From Betaproteobacteria bacterium (GTDB lineage Bacteria > Pseudomonadota > Gammaproteobacteria > Burkholderiales > CAIKXV01), in the NCBI GenBank assembly GCA_947456915.1, contig CANGUQ010000016.1:1-18971 (forward strand): 18,971 nt of DNA, given 5' to 3'. The stretch's first letter is position 1. Each line of letters begins with the position of its first letter. Positions 1-7,072 of this stretch are shown here, piece by piece. The notes under the pieces were generated by a model. It was not told where the DNA came from. It ran no database searches and worked only from the letters and a program-made list of their open reading frames with translations. Made by a program: the position numbers and the translations under genes.

Positions 1-2
1 GC

Positions 3-734
3 ACCGGCGACGTCGTGATCACCGGCGCCGATGCGCGCGTGCAGCTGCGTCTGGCCGAGGGCAGCACGCTGAAGCTCGGCGCGTCGGGGCGACTCGAACT
101 CACCGACCTGCGAGTGAGTCACGGCCAGTCGACCGTGCTCTCCGGACTGCTGGAAATCGCGCGCGGCGCCTTCCGGTTCACCACCGCCAAGGTGCAGCGC
201 AGGCGCAGCGAGCGCGACCTGCAGATCCGCATCGCCACGGTCACCGCGGGCATCCGCGGCACCGACCTCTGGGGACGCGGGAACGCGCAGAACGAGATCG
301 TCTGCCTGATCGAAGGCCGCATCACCGTCACCCGCGGCAGTGATGCGCCGATCACCATGAGCGAGCCGCTGTCGTTCTACGTCGCCCCGGTGGGCGCGCC
401 GGCACTGCCGGTCGCCGCGGTCGACCCGAAGCAGCTCGCGCAGTGGGCGGCCGACACCGATCTCGTCGCCGGCGCGGGCGCTGCGACGGCGACCGGACGC
501 ACAGTGCTGACCGCGCTCGCCACCGCCGACGAGGGGCAGGCGCTCAGGCTGTGGGACGCGCTGCGCGCAGCCGGATACGCCGCGCAGATCCGCCCGCGGA
601 AGACCGATGCCGGCATCACCTACGCGGTGCGCATTCCCAATCTGGCGAGCGAGCGCGAGGCGCGCGGTCTGGAAGCGCGGATCGCCGGCATCATCGCAGG
701 TGCGGCGGATACGGCGCCGGGCAGCAACCGCTGA
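3..734 (+). CDS. FecR domain + SPOR domain protein (5' end outside window)
   Basis: The reading frame is open from the first complete codon, so the gene starts to the left of the window; a GTG at 15 is only an internal valine. What is visible is about 243 residues. The first ~125 show a FecR-type domain: 'ARVQLRLAEGSTLKLG', a beta-rich stretch, and 'TVTAGIRGTDLWGR', which is the usual FecR-family T-x-x-A-x-I-R-G-T core. After an Ala-rich linker, the last ~75 residues (from about 'LATADEGQALRLWDALRAAG' on, with 'YAVRIPNLASEREA') fit a SPOR peptidoglycan-binding repeat. FecR domains here are likely periplasmic carbohydrate- or peptidoglycan-associated modules rather than the anti-sigma type, because SPOR binds denuded septal glycan. 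An N-terminal signal peptide or LysM domain cannot be checked because that part is missing. Located 65 bases upstream of uvrD, which has its own promoter-like sequence. The domain calls are pattern recognition only. Confidence 0.75.
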   Translation, partial: TGDVVITGADARVQLRLAEGSTLKLGASGRLELTDLRVSHGQSTVLSGLLEIARGAFRFTTAKVQRRRSERDLQIRIATVTAGIRGTDLWGRGNAQNEIVCLIEGRITVTRGSDAPITMSEPLSFYVAPVGAPALPVAAVDPKQLAQWAADTDLVAGAGAATATGRTVLTALATADEGQALRLWDALRAAGYAAQIRPRKTDAGITYAVRIPNLASEREARGLEARIAGIIAGAADTAPGSNR

Positions 735-760
735 GCGTGCGCGGCGGCGAGCGCGGGCGC

Positions 761-788
761 CTGCCGGCACGCGCCGGGCCCGTATAAT
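761..788 (+). promoter_or_regulatory. Putative sigma70-type promoter of uvrD giving a near-leaderless mRNA
   Basis: A perfect TATAAT lies at 783-788 and a weak -35 (CTGCCG, 761-766) 16 bases upstream. The expected transcription start (about 795) is only ~5 bases before the ATG at 800. No Shine-Dalgarno-like purine run lies between them. Both facts point to a leaderless or near-leaderless uvrD transcript. The -10 is strong and the -35 is poor. Confidence 0.5.
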
Positions 789-799
789 CCGCCGCTGCC

Positions 800-3094
800 A
801 TGTCAAGCCGACTGCTGGAAGACCTCAACCCCGAGCAACTCGCCGCAGTCACCTTGCCGCGCGAATCGGCGATGATTCTCGCCGGTGCCGGCAGCGGCAA
901 GACGCGCGTGCTCACCACCCGCATCGCGTGGCTGATCGAGACGCGACAGGTCAGTCCGCTCGGACTGATCGCGGTCACCTTCACCAACAAGGCCGCGCGC
1001 GAGATGCTCACGCGGATCTCGGCCATGCTGCCGATCAACACCCGCGGCATGTGGGTGGGGACCTTCCACGGCCTGGCCAACCGGATGCTGCGGGCGCACC
1101 ACCGAGACGCCGGCCTGCCGCAGACGTTCCAGATCATGGACACGGCCGACCAGATCGCTCTGGTCAAGCGGATGCAGAAGGCCAACGGCATCGACGAGGA
1201 GACGTTCAAGCCGCGCGACACCGCCTGGTTCATCAGCGCGCAGAAGGAAGCCGGCCGGCGCCCTGCCGCGGTGGAGGCCTGCGACGACCACACGCGGCAG
1301 CTGGTCGAGATCTACCGCCTGTACGAGGCGCAGTGCCAGCGCGAGGGCGTGACCGACTTCGCCGAGCTGATCCTGCGCAGCTACGAACTGCTCGCGCGCA
1401 ACGAGGCGATCCGCGAACACTACCGCGCGCGCTTCGCGCACATCCTGGTCGACGAGTTCCAGGACACCAACCGGCTTCAGTTCGACTGGCTGAAGCTGAT
1501 CGCCGGGCCCGGCAATGCGGTGTTCGCCGTCGGCGACGACGATCAGTCGGTGTACAGCTTCCGCGGCGCGAACGTGGCGAACATGCGCGACTTCGAGCGT
1601 GAATTCGCCGCGCGCACGGTGATCAAGCTCGAGCAGAACTATCGCTCGCACGGCAACATCCTCGATGCAGCGAACGCGCTGATCGGCCACAACCGGCAGC
1701 GCCTGGGCAAGAACCTGTGGACCTCCGAGGGCAAGGGCGAACCGATCCGGCTGTTCGAGGCGCGCACCGATGGCGAGGAAGCCCAGTTCATCGTCGAGCA
1801 GGTGCGCGAGGCACGCGCGAGCGGCGTGCCGCTGCGCGAAGTGGCGCTGCTCTACCGCTCCAACGCGCAGTCGCGCGTGCTCGAGCACGCGCTGTTCGCC
1901 GCGAGCCTGCCGTATCGCGTCTACGGCGGGCTGCGCTTCTTCGAGCGCCAGGAGGTCAAGCACGCGCTCGCCTACCTGCGGCTGGTCGCCAACCCCGGCG
2001 ACGACGCTGCACTGCTGCGGGTGATCAACTTCCCCGCGCGCGGCATCGGCGCGCGATCGATCGAGCAGTTGCAGGACGCTGCGCGCGGCGCCGGAGTGAG
2101 CCTGTGGCAGGCCGCCTGCGCACGCGGCGGTACGCGCGCTGCAGCCGAGCCGCCGAAGAAGGGGATCGAGTCCTTCGTGCTGCTGGTCGATCGGCTGCGC
2201 GAGGAGTGCGCCGGCGCGACGCTGCCCGAGACGATCGAAGCGGTGATCGAGCGCTCGGGCCTGCGCGCGTTCTACGAGACCGAGCGCGAAGGGGCCGACC
2301 GGCTGGCGAACCTCGACGAACTGGTCAATGCCGCGGCGCAGTTCGCCGACGACCCGATGCGGCTGCTCGAGCTCGAACCGGCGGGTGAGCTCGATGCGCA
2401 GAGCGCGCAACAGCAGCCGGGCGCCGTTCCCGCGGCGGCCGCAGACGCCGGGGCAGCGCCGGACGCCGACGCGCTGCTGCTGCAGTTCCTCGCTCACGCC
2501 TCGCTGGAGGCTGGCGACAACCAGGCCGAAGCCGGACAGGACGCGCTGCAGCTGATGACCGTGCACGCGGCAAAGGGCCTCGAGTTCCACACGGTGTTCG
2601 CCAGCGGCCTGGAGGAGGGTCTGTTCCCTCACGAGAACAGCCTCGACGATCCCGGCGGCGTCGAGGAGGAACGTCGACTGATGTACGTCGCCGTGACCCG
2701 CGCCCGGCGCCGGCTCTACCTCACGTTCGCCCAGAGCCGGATGCTGCACGGTCAGACTCGCTACAACCTCGCCTCGCGTTTCCTGCGCGAGATTCCGATC
2801 GGACTGCTCAAGCGCCTGTCGCCGGCCTACGAGCGCGGCAGCGACTCGACCGGTTTCGCGCGCCCGGGCGCGGCGGCGGCGTACGCACCGGTCAGCGTGC
2901 GCGCAGCACCGCGCGCACAGAGTGACCCGGGCAGCCCGTTTCGCATCGGGCAGAACGTGCGCCACGGGAAGTTCGGCGCAGGGGTGATCATCGGCGCCGA
3001 AGGGCGCGGGGCGGATGCACGCGTGCAGGTGAATTTCGGCCGCGAGGGCGTGAAGTGGCTCGCGCTTGCCTACGCGAAGCTCGACGCCGCGTGA
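800..3094 (+). CDS. uvrD: ATP-dependent DNA helicase II, UvrD/PcrA/Rep superfamily 1A
   Basis: A 764-residue 3'-5' helicase for nucleotide excision and mismatch repair and for dismantling recombination filaments. All SF1A motifs are visible: Walker A AGAGSGKT (28-35), Ia 'AVTFTNKAAREM', Walker B 'VDEFQDTN' (Asp218-Glu219), III 'GDDDQSVYSFRGA', IV 'LEQNYRSHGNI', V 'LMTVHAAKGLEF' and VI 'YVAVTRARR'. The C-terminus has the small Tudor-like UvrD/PcrA tail ('GQNVRHGKFGAGVI...'), which separates it from Rep. A low-complexity Ala/Gln insertion ('ARNSSQQ..PAAAADAGAAPDADA'-like, roughly residues 535-560) interrupts domain 2B without harming the motifs. Length is close to the usual ~720-780. The ATG at 800 follows a TATAAT with no ribosome-binding site. 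The gene is convergent with the downstream membrane-protein gene (41-base gap). I am confident of the family and fairly confident of UvrD rather than a paralogue. Confidence 0.95.
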   Translation: MSSRLLEDLNPEQLAAVTLPRESAMILAGAGSGKTRVLTTRIAWLIETRQVSPLGLIAVTFTNKAAREMLTRISAMLPINTRGMWVGTFHGLANRMLRAHHRDAGLPQTFQIMDTADQIALVKRMQKANGIDEETFKPRDTAWFISAQKEAGRRPAAVEACDDHTRQLVEIYRLYEAQCQREGVTDFAELILRSYELLARNEAIREHYRARFAHILVDEFQDTNRLQFDWLKLIAGPGNAVFAVGDDDQSVYSFRGANVANMRDFEREFAARTVIKLEQNYRSHGNILDAANALIGHNRQRLGKNLWTSEGKGEPIRLFEARTDGEEAQFIVEQVREARASGVPLREVALLYRSNAQSRVLEHALFAASLPYRVYGGLRFFERQEVKHALAYLRLVANPGDDAALLRVINFPARGIGARSIEQLQDAARGAGVSLWQAACARGGTRAAAEPPKKGIESFVLLVDRLREECAGATLPETIEAVIERSGLRAFYETEREGADRLANLDELVNAAAQFADDPMRLLELEPAGELDAQSAQQQPGAVPAAAADAGAAPDADALLLQFLAHASLEAGDNQAEAGQDALQLMTVHAAKGLEFHTVFASGLEEGLFPHENSLDDPGGVEEERRLMYVAVTRARRRLYLTFAQSRMLHGQTRYNLASRFLREIPIGLLKRLSPAYERGSDSTGFARPGAAAAYAPVSVRAAPRAQSDPGSPFRIGQNVRHGKFGAGVIIGAEGRGADARVQVNFGREGVKWLALAYAKLDAA

Positions 3095-3135
3095 TCAGCT
3101 GACCGGCGGCGCTGCCCGCCACTGATGCACGTCGG

Positions 3136-4020
3136 TCAGGACGCGCGCGGTGGCCCGTCCCCGGCGCTGCTGCCGGCAGTCTCGTCCGGCTGCGCACCGG
3201 CTGCGTCGTCAGGCTCCGCCGGCACATCGGCGTCGGACTCGATCGCCAGCGGCGCGAACACGTCGACATAGGACGTGTAGAAGGCAATGAAGGCGACCGG
3301 CGCGAACACCGCCAGCAGCGCGCCGACGACGAGGGTCGCCAGCATACCGCCGATCACCGGCACGTAGGACAGGATCACCACGACCACGCGCGCGAGCACC
3401 AGCGCGAGCAGCATCCCCACCGCATACACGACGAACGCCCGCCAGTTGCACAGACCGGCGCGCAGGCTGACCTGCAACGCAGGCAGTGCCCTGATGCGGT
3501 CGAAGAACACCAGCAGCGGCGCGAACCAGGTCGCGAGCATCAGCGGCATCAGCAGTGCGAGCCCGACGGCCGCAGCCAGCAGCAGACTGGTGCCGGCGCC
3601 GGCAGTGAGTTCTGGCGGAGCCCCCTTGCGTGCCGCGGCGAGCGCGCTCTCGAGCTCCGCTCCGCCGATACCCATCATCACCGCGGTCACCACGACCTGA
3701 CCCACGAGATAGAACCCGCCGATGGCGACCAGATCGCCCGGAGCCGTCCTGAACCCGGCAAACAGCTGGTCGACGCGCATCGGCTCGCCGCGCTCTGCCG
3801 CGCGAGCAGCAAGCGCGAGCCCGGCGCAGAAGATCGGAAATACCAGCCCGAACACCAGCGGCCCGACGAGCGGGATCACCGCGAGCAGCAGCATCACACC
3901 CAGCAGCACGAGCACGAACAGCATCCACGCCCGCGCATCGCGGGTGAACAGATACCACGCGTTGACCAGCCACTGCGCCCCGCGCAGTGCCGGCACCCGG
4001 CGGAACACGGGCACGCTCAC
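3136..4020 (-). CDS. BPSS1780-family integral membrane protein
   Basis: About 294 residues, with roughly six hydrophobic segments and a charged, Ala/Asp/Pro-rich cytoplasmic-type tail ('ESDADVPAEPDDAAGAQ'). The N-terminus 'RRVPALRGAQWLVNAWYLF' and the later 'ATWFAPLLVFFDRIRALPAL' match the BPSS1780 family, which is widespread in betaproteobacteria and has no known function. The open frame extends further upstream through thrB, but that part is antisense-like low-quality sequence. The start I prefer is the GTG at 4020, which overlaps the thrB stop (GTGA, four-base overlap) and suggests translational coupling; GTG codons at 4014 and 4008 are alternatives. It is the last gene of the DUF2782-thrB-BPSS1780 set. 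No enzymatic motif is seen, and I assign no function beyond membrane location. Confidence 0.8.
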   Translation of the reverse strand: MSVPVFRRVPALRGAQWLVNAWYLFTRDARAWMLFVLVLLGVMLLLAVIPLVGPLVFGLVFPIFCAGLALAARAAERGEPMRVDQLFAGFRTAPGDLVAIGGFYLVGQVVVTAVMMGIGGAELESALAAARKGAPPELTAGAGTSLLLAAAVGLALLMPLMLATWFAPLLVFFDRIRALPALQVSLRAGLCNWRAFVVYAVGMLLALVLARVVVVILSYVPVIGGMLATLVVGALLAVFAPVAFIAFYTSYVDVFAPLAIESDADVPAEPDDAAGAQPDETAGSSAGDGPPRAS

Positions 4021-5027
4021 GCTGCCGCTCCGGCGTACGGCAGCGCGATCGCTGCCGGGTGCGCGAGGTGCCAGGCGAGCAGATCGCGAAAGTGTGCCGG
4101 GTCGTGCGCCCGCACGATCTCGCCGGGCCGCGGCAGGTGGAAGTCGAACAGACGCGACACCCAGAACCGCAGCGCACCGGCGCGCAGCATCACCGGCCAC
4201 GCCGCCAGTTCCGCCTCGTCGAACGCGCGCTCGCCGCGATAGCCTTCGAGCAGGGCGGCGGCGCGACCGGCGTCCAGCCCGGCGGCCGGCTGATCGAAAT
4301 CGGCCCGGCACCAGTCGTTGACCGCGACTGCCACGTCGAACAGCAGCACGTCGGTGCAGGCGAAGTAGAAGTCGATCAGTCCGCTCACGTCGCCGCTGCC
4401 GTCACCGTGCACGGCCGCCTCGTCGAACAGGACGTTGTCGCGAAACAGATCGGCGTGGATGGCCCCGCGCGGCAGGCGGTCGAACCGGTGGCTCGCCTGG
4501 AACCGGATTTCCGACGCCAGCATCCGCTGCTCGGGCTCGGGCAGGAACGGGGACACGCTGGGCGCCGTGGCGCTCCACCAGCGCGGACCGCGCGGGTTGG
4601 CCATCGTCGCCGCATAGCTCGCTCCGGCCACGTGCATGCGTCCGAGCATGCGCCCCAGCGCGGCACAGTGCCCGATCTGCGGCCGCAGCACGGAGTGCCC
4701 GCTCAGGCGCGCGACGATCGCTGCCGGCTTGCCGTTGAGCTCACCGAGCAGCGCGCCGCTGCGATCGGCCATCGGCCGCGGCGTCGGCACGCCCGCCTGC
4801 GCCAGGTGCGCCATCAGCCCGAGGTAGAACGGCAGCTCGGCCGCAGTCAGCTTCTCGAACAGCGTGAGCACGTAGCGGCCGTGGTTCGGGCCGCCCGAGG
4901 TCGACAGGAAGTAGTTGGTGTTCTCGATGCCGCTGGCAATGCCGTCGAGCTCGACCAGCCGGCCCAGTTCGAAGTGCTCCAGCCAGGCGCTGGCCTGCTG
5001 CGGCGTGACTGTGGTGAAAACCGCCAT
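4017..5027 (-). CDS. thrB: Homoserine kinase, aminoglycoside-phosphotransferase fold
   Basis: 336 residues. Phosphorylates L-homoserine with ATP to O-phosphohomoserine in threonine biosynthesis, in the cytoplasm. It belongs to the APH/choline-kinase-fold homoserine kinases of Pseudomonas and betaproteobacteria, not the GHMP-fold enzyme of E. coli. Diagnostic pieces are 'MAVFTTVTPQQA' at the start, 'GIASGIENTNYFL', 'YVLTLFEKL', the catalytic loop 'AIHADLFRDNVLF' (H-x-D-x4-N) and the metal-binding 'GLIDFYFACTDVLLFDVA'. I chose the ATG at 5027 because a GGGAG ribosome-binding site (5034-5038) sits 6 bases upstream and family members begin this way. An in-frame ATG at 5060 lacks support. It lies 33 bases after the DUF2782 gene, the same pairing seen next to polA in pseudomonads. 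Confidence 0.93.
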   Translation of the reverse strand: MAVFTTVTPQQASAWLEHFELGRLVELDGIASGIENTNYFLSTSGGPNHGRYVLTLFEKLTAAELPFYLGLMAHLAQAGVPTPRPMADRSGALLGELNGKPAAIVARLSGHSVLRPQIGHCAALGRMLGRMHVAGASYAATMANPRGPRWWSATAPSVSPFLPEPEQRMLASEIRFQASHRFDRLPRGAIHADLFRDNVLFDEAAVHGDGSGDVSGLIDFYFACTDVLLFDVAVAVNDWCRADFDQPAAGLDAGRAAALLEGYRGERAFDEAELAAWPVMLRAGALRFWVSRLFDFHLPRPGEIVRAHDPAHFRDLLAWHLAHPAAIALPYAGAAA

Positions 5028-5060
5028 CCGGGACTCCCGTGCCGCGCCGTCGGGCGGCAC

Positions 5061-5465
5061 CTACCAGCTGCGGATCACCCACATGGGAACGCGCACGCCG
5101 GTGTCGATCGTTGCCGAGCGCACGAAATTGCCGTCGCCGAAGTAGTCGATCAGGTAGAACGGCACGCCCCCGGCCGGCGTGACGCGCAGCATGTAGAGCT
5201 GGCCACCGATACGGTACTCCTCGACCGTCTCCGACTCGCGCCGGATGATCCGCACCTCGGGTTCCTGGCCAGGCGTGAGCTGGACCGTCGGCGGCGGCGG
5301 CGGGGGAACGTCCGGCAGCGCCTCGAGATTCGGCGGCCGGTTCTGCGCGGCCGCGACGCTCGCGAGCACGCACAGCAAAACGCCCAGCGCCAGCGCCGGC
5401 ATCGCTGCGAGGAACGACCCGCGGATCGGGAGACTTGCGAAACTGCGGCGCATGATTCGGCTCAT
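5061..5465 (-). CDS. DUF2782 family secreted protein
   Basis: About 134 residues. The N-terminus has a basic stretch and a hydrophobic segment ending in 'LASVAAAQ', a good type I signal peptide with an AxA-Q cleavage site, so the protein is probably periplasmic. A Pro-rich spacer follows ('PDVPPPPPPTV'). The C-terminal part 'RRESETVEEYRIGGQLYMLR' and 'GVPFYLIDYFGDGNF' matches DUF2782, a small domain of unknown function found next to thrB and polA in many proteobacteria. The start is uncertain: ATG at 5465 (MSRIMRR) or ATG at 5453 (MRRSFA), where the upstream 'GGATGAG' could serve as a weak ribosome-binding site. A TTG at 5477 would sit almost at the predicted transcription start and is unlikely. 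First gene of the thrB set. The molecular role is unknown. Confidence 0.8.
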   Translation of the reverse strand: MSRIMRRSFASLPIRGSFLAAMPALALGVLLCVLASVAAAQNRPPNLEALPDVPPPPPPTVQLTPGQEPEVRIIRRESETVEEYRIGGQLYMLRVTPAGGVPFYLIDYFGDGNFVRSATIDTGVRVPMWVIRSW

Positions 5466-5483
5466 CCAGTGGTGCAAACCCGC

Positions 5484-5489
5484 ATTCTA
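5484..5489 (-). promoter_or_regulatory. Possible -10 element for the DUF2782-thrB transcript
   Basis: On the minus strand this reads TAGAAT, 5 of 6 to consensus, about 18 bases before the ATG at 5465. No convincing -35 lies at 16-18 bases. The only TTGACA-like match (CTGACA) is about 26 bases upstream. Reported as a weak candidate. Confidence 0.3.
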
Positions 5490-5596
5490 GGCAACCTCGA
5501 ACGCGGCCGCCATCCTGTCAGCGCGCGACGGCGCCCCGCGCGAAAGCTGCCGCAGGACTCCGCCCGGGACTGTCCTGGCGACGCTCCCCGCCCACA

Positions 5597-5659
5597 GGGA
5601 GCGCGCCAGGCAACTCCCCCAGGAGCGCGCCAGGCAACTCCCCTAGGAGCGCCCTAGGG
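5597..5659. repeat. 24-bp tandem repeat, about 2.6 copies
   Basis: Copy 1 (5597-5620) and copy 2 (5621-5644) agree at 22 of 24 positions. Each begins (g/a)ggagcgcgccaggc and ends aactcccc plus two bases. A partial, diverged third copy runs 5645-5659. The end of copy 2 and copy 3 form a perfect inverted repeat, CCCTAGG-5-CCTAGGG (5641-5659). No T-tract follows on either strand, so it is not a typical intrinsic terminator. The function is unknown. Confidence 0.8.
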
Positions 5660-5770
5660 AAAAAACCTGCGCCAACCCCTTTTCTTCTCCCACGGCATGG
5701 TTACACTCTCAGGCAGTCCTCCGCAGCTGCGGCACTGCGCGAGAGGTGCGGTGTCCGAACTGCACATCGG

Positions 5771-5790
5771 CGCGCCGCAATCGCGGCGCG
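5771..5790 (+). promoter_or_regulatory. Stable hairpin in the SWIB gene leader
   Basis: CGCGCCGC (5771-5778), loop AATC and GCGGCGCG (5783-5790) form a perfect 8-bp all-G/C stem with a 4-base loop. It ends 22 bases before the GGAGA ribosome-binding site of the SWIB gene. It is likely to form in the RNA and could stabilise the 5' end or affect translation. No T-tract follows, so it is not a terminator. Confidence 0.55.
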
Positions 5791-5825
5791 GAAGGCTCAC
5801 TCAAAATCTCATGGAGACTCCCTGA

Positions 5826-6188
5826 ATGGCTGCCAAGAAGCCCGCCAAGAAAGCCGCGAAGAAGGTTGCAAAGAAAGTCGCGAAGAAAGTCGCGAAGAAA
5901 GCAGCTCCGAAGAAGGCCGCGAAGAAGAAGGTCGCACGCAAGCCGAACGCGGCATTCATGGTCGCGCTCAAGCCCAGCGCACTGCTCGCTGCGATCGTCG
6001 GCGACAAGCCGCTGTCGCGGCCGGAAGTCACGAAGAAGATCTGGGCCTACATCAAGAAGAACGGCCTGCAGGACAGCGTCAACCGCCGCAACATCAACGC
6101 CGATGCCAAGCTCGGCCCGATCTTCGGCGGCAAGAAGCAGGTCTCGATGTTCGACCTGACCAAGCTGGTCTCGAAGCAGCTGTCGTAA
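5826..6188 (+). CDS. SWIB/MDM2-domain protein with histone H1-like Lys/Ala tail
   Basis: 120 residues. Residues 1-40 are almost entirely Lys, Ala and Val in repeating AKK(V/A) units, like the C-terminal tail of histone H1 and bacterial H1-like DNA-binding proteins. Residues ~42-120 form a SWIB domain: 'FMVALKPSALLAAIVGDKPL', 'EVTKKIWAYIKKNGLQD', 'RRNINADAKLGPIFG' and 'VSMFDLTKLVSKQLS'. SWIB domains are otherwise typical of eukaryotic SWI/SNF complexes and chlamydial topoisomerases, and small SWIB proteins are common in betaproteobacteria. The protein probably binds the nucleoid through its basic tail, with the SWIB fold contacting a partner; this role is inferred. The ATG at 5826 has GGAGA 8 bases upstream. 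A strong hairpin follows the gene and the next gene is convergent, so it is probably monocistronic. Confidence 0.93.
   Translation: MAAKKPAKKAAKKVAKKVAKKVAKKAAPKKAAKKKVARKPNAAFMVALKPSALLAAIVGDKPLSRPEVTKKIWAYIKKNGLQDSVNRRNINADAKLGPIFGGKKQVSMFDLTKLVSKQLS
5877..5900 (+). repeat. 12-bp coding repeat in the SWIB tail
   Basis: GTCGCGAAGAAA occurs twice exactly (5877-5888, 5889-5900). Degenerate copies of the same AAG-rich unit continue on both sides over roughly 5835-5940. It encodes the VAKK repeats of the basic tail. Such arrays can change length by slippage in steps of four residues. Confidence 0.75.
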
Positions 6189-6201
6189 TTCCGCCGCATG
6201 T

Positions 6202-6238
6202 CCGCGGGCTTCCGGAGTGCTGCTCCGGAGGCCCGCGG
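6202..6238. terminator. Long hairpin between convergent SWIB and LOG genes
   Basis: Arms 6202-6217 and 6223-6238 pair over 16 bp with one G-T wobble around the loop TGCTG. It starts 13 bases after the SWIB stop and lies 100 bases from the stop of the convergent LOG gene, so it could end transcripts from both sides. There is no T-tract on either strand, so it may act as a stabilising 3' hairpin or Rho-assisted terminator rather than a classic intrinsic one. Confidence 0.6.
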
Positions 6239-6337
6239 TGTCCGGGGTGAAGCCACCGTTCCCGCACGACCGCTCCGATCGGCGCGAACGATCGCTTCAT
6301 GCAGCATGCCGCACGTGGCGTGGCCAGCGAGGCAGCG

Positions 6338-7072
6338 CTACAGATTGAGCTGGATCTCGCGTTCGCGCGGCGACGGTGCGAAGCCGCGCGCCTCGTAGTG
6401 GTCGAAGATCGCGCTGACCACCTTGGCGGGTTCGTCGATCACGCGGATCAGGTCCATGTCATCGGGGCTGATCATTCCCTCGCCGATCAGCCGGGCGCGG
6501 AACCAGTCGAGCAATCCGCGCCAGAAGGGCTCGTGCACGAGAATGATCGGGATACGCCGCGTCTTCCCCGTCTGCACGAGCGTCAGTGCCTCGAACAGCT
6601 CGTCCAGGGTACCGAAGCCTCCGGGCAGCACGACGTAGGCGACCGCGAACTTCACGAAGGCCACCTTGCGCGCGAAGAAATGGCGGAACGTCTGGCTGAC
6701 GTCCTGATACGGATTGGCGCGCTGCTCGTGCGGCAACTGGATGTTCAGGCCGACGCTCGGACTGCGGCCGAAGAAGGCGCCCTTGTTCGCCGCTTCCATC
6801 ACGCCGGGACCGCCACCGGAGATCACTGCGAAGCCTGCGTCCGACAGCGATCGCGCGATCTGCTCCGCCAATACGTAGTACCCGTGATCGGGCGGCGTGC
6901 GCGCGCTGCCGAACACGCTGACCGCGGGCGCGATGTGCTCGAGTCGCTCGGTCGACTCGATGAACTCTGACATAATCTCCAGCACGCGCCACGCCTCGCG
7001 TGTGGAGTCGACGCGCCGCGCAAGCTCGGGCTCGACCGAGGGATCGACGGCTACCGGTATCTTGTCGTGCAT
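6338..7072 (-). CDS. LOG family protein (nucleotide 5'-monophosphate phosphoribohydrolase type, TIGR00730)
   Basis: 244 residues, Rossmann-like fold. LOG-family enzymes cleave the N-glycosidic bond of nucleotide monophosphates (cytokinin ribotides in plants, AMP and other NMPs in bacteria) to base plus ribose 5-phosphate. The signature motifs are intact: 'GGGPGVMEAANKGA' (from residue 86) and 'PGGFGTLDELFEALTLVQTGK' (from 150, with the catalytic-type Glu158). The ~45-residue N-terminal extension before 'PAVSVFGSARTP' is typical of the longer bacterial form. Start: ATG at 7072, with a weak AGGG four bases upstream; an internal ATG at residue 34 is possible but would remove family-typical sequence. 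It diverges from polA with only 23 bases between start codons, so each promoter must lie inside the other gene. Substrate cannot be read from sequence. Confidence 0.9.
   Translation of the reverse strand: MHDKIPVAVDPSVEPELARRVDSTREAWRVLEIMSEFIESTERLEHIAPAVSVFGSARTPPDHGYYVLAEQIARSLSDAGFAVISGGGPGVMEAANKGAFFGRSPSVGLNIQLPHEQRANPYQDVSQTFRHFFARKVAFVKFAVAYVVLPGGFGTLDELFEALTLVQTGKTRRIPIILVHEPFWRGLLDWFRARLIGEGMISPDDMDLIRVIDEPAKVVSAIFDHYEARGFAPSPREREIQLNL

Larger units (their letters stand above)
5490..5825. other. Non-coding stretch between the divergent DUF2782 and SWIB genes
   Basis: About 340 bases with no credible gene. It holds, left to right: the upstream side of the DUF2782 promoter, a 24-bp tandem repeat (5597-5659) ending in an inverted repeat, an A6 run (5660-5665), a candidate SWIB promoter (TACACT at 5702-5707 with a poor -35), a palindrome ccgcagctgcgg near 5720-5731, a strong leader hairpin (5771-5790) and the SWIB ribosome-binding site GGAGA (5813-5817). 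An antisense open frame of 556 codons overlapping its left part is a shadow of thrB. Confidence 0.6.

Noticed and set aside
803..2965. 720-codon open frame antisense to uvrD
   Set aside because: It mirrors uvrD codon by codon, is rich in Arg/His/Gln/Leu with no domain, and uvrD carries every helicase motif. A high-GC shadow.
3095..3135. GGCGG-CCGCC stem between convergent uvrD and BPSS1780 genes
   Set aside because: Only 5 bp and no T-tract. Too weak to call a terminator.
4021..4311. Upstream extension of the BPSS1780 frame to 391 residues
   Set aside because: The extra ~97 residues are Arg-rich, overlap thrB out of frame and do not resemble the family N-terminus, which begins at RRVPALRGAQW.
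3987..5657. 556-codon plus-strand open frame over thrB and DUF2782
   Set aside because: Antisense to two recognisable genes, Arg/His-rich and without motifs. It also runs through the 24-bp repeat.
5641..5665. CCTAGG stem followed by AAAAAA read as an intrinsic terminator
   Set aside because: On the plus strand the run after the stem is A, not T. On the minus strand the T run precedes the stem. The orientation is wrong for either strand.
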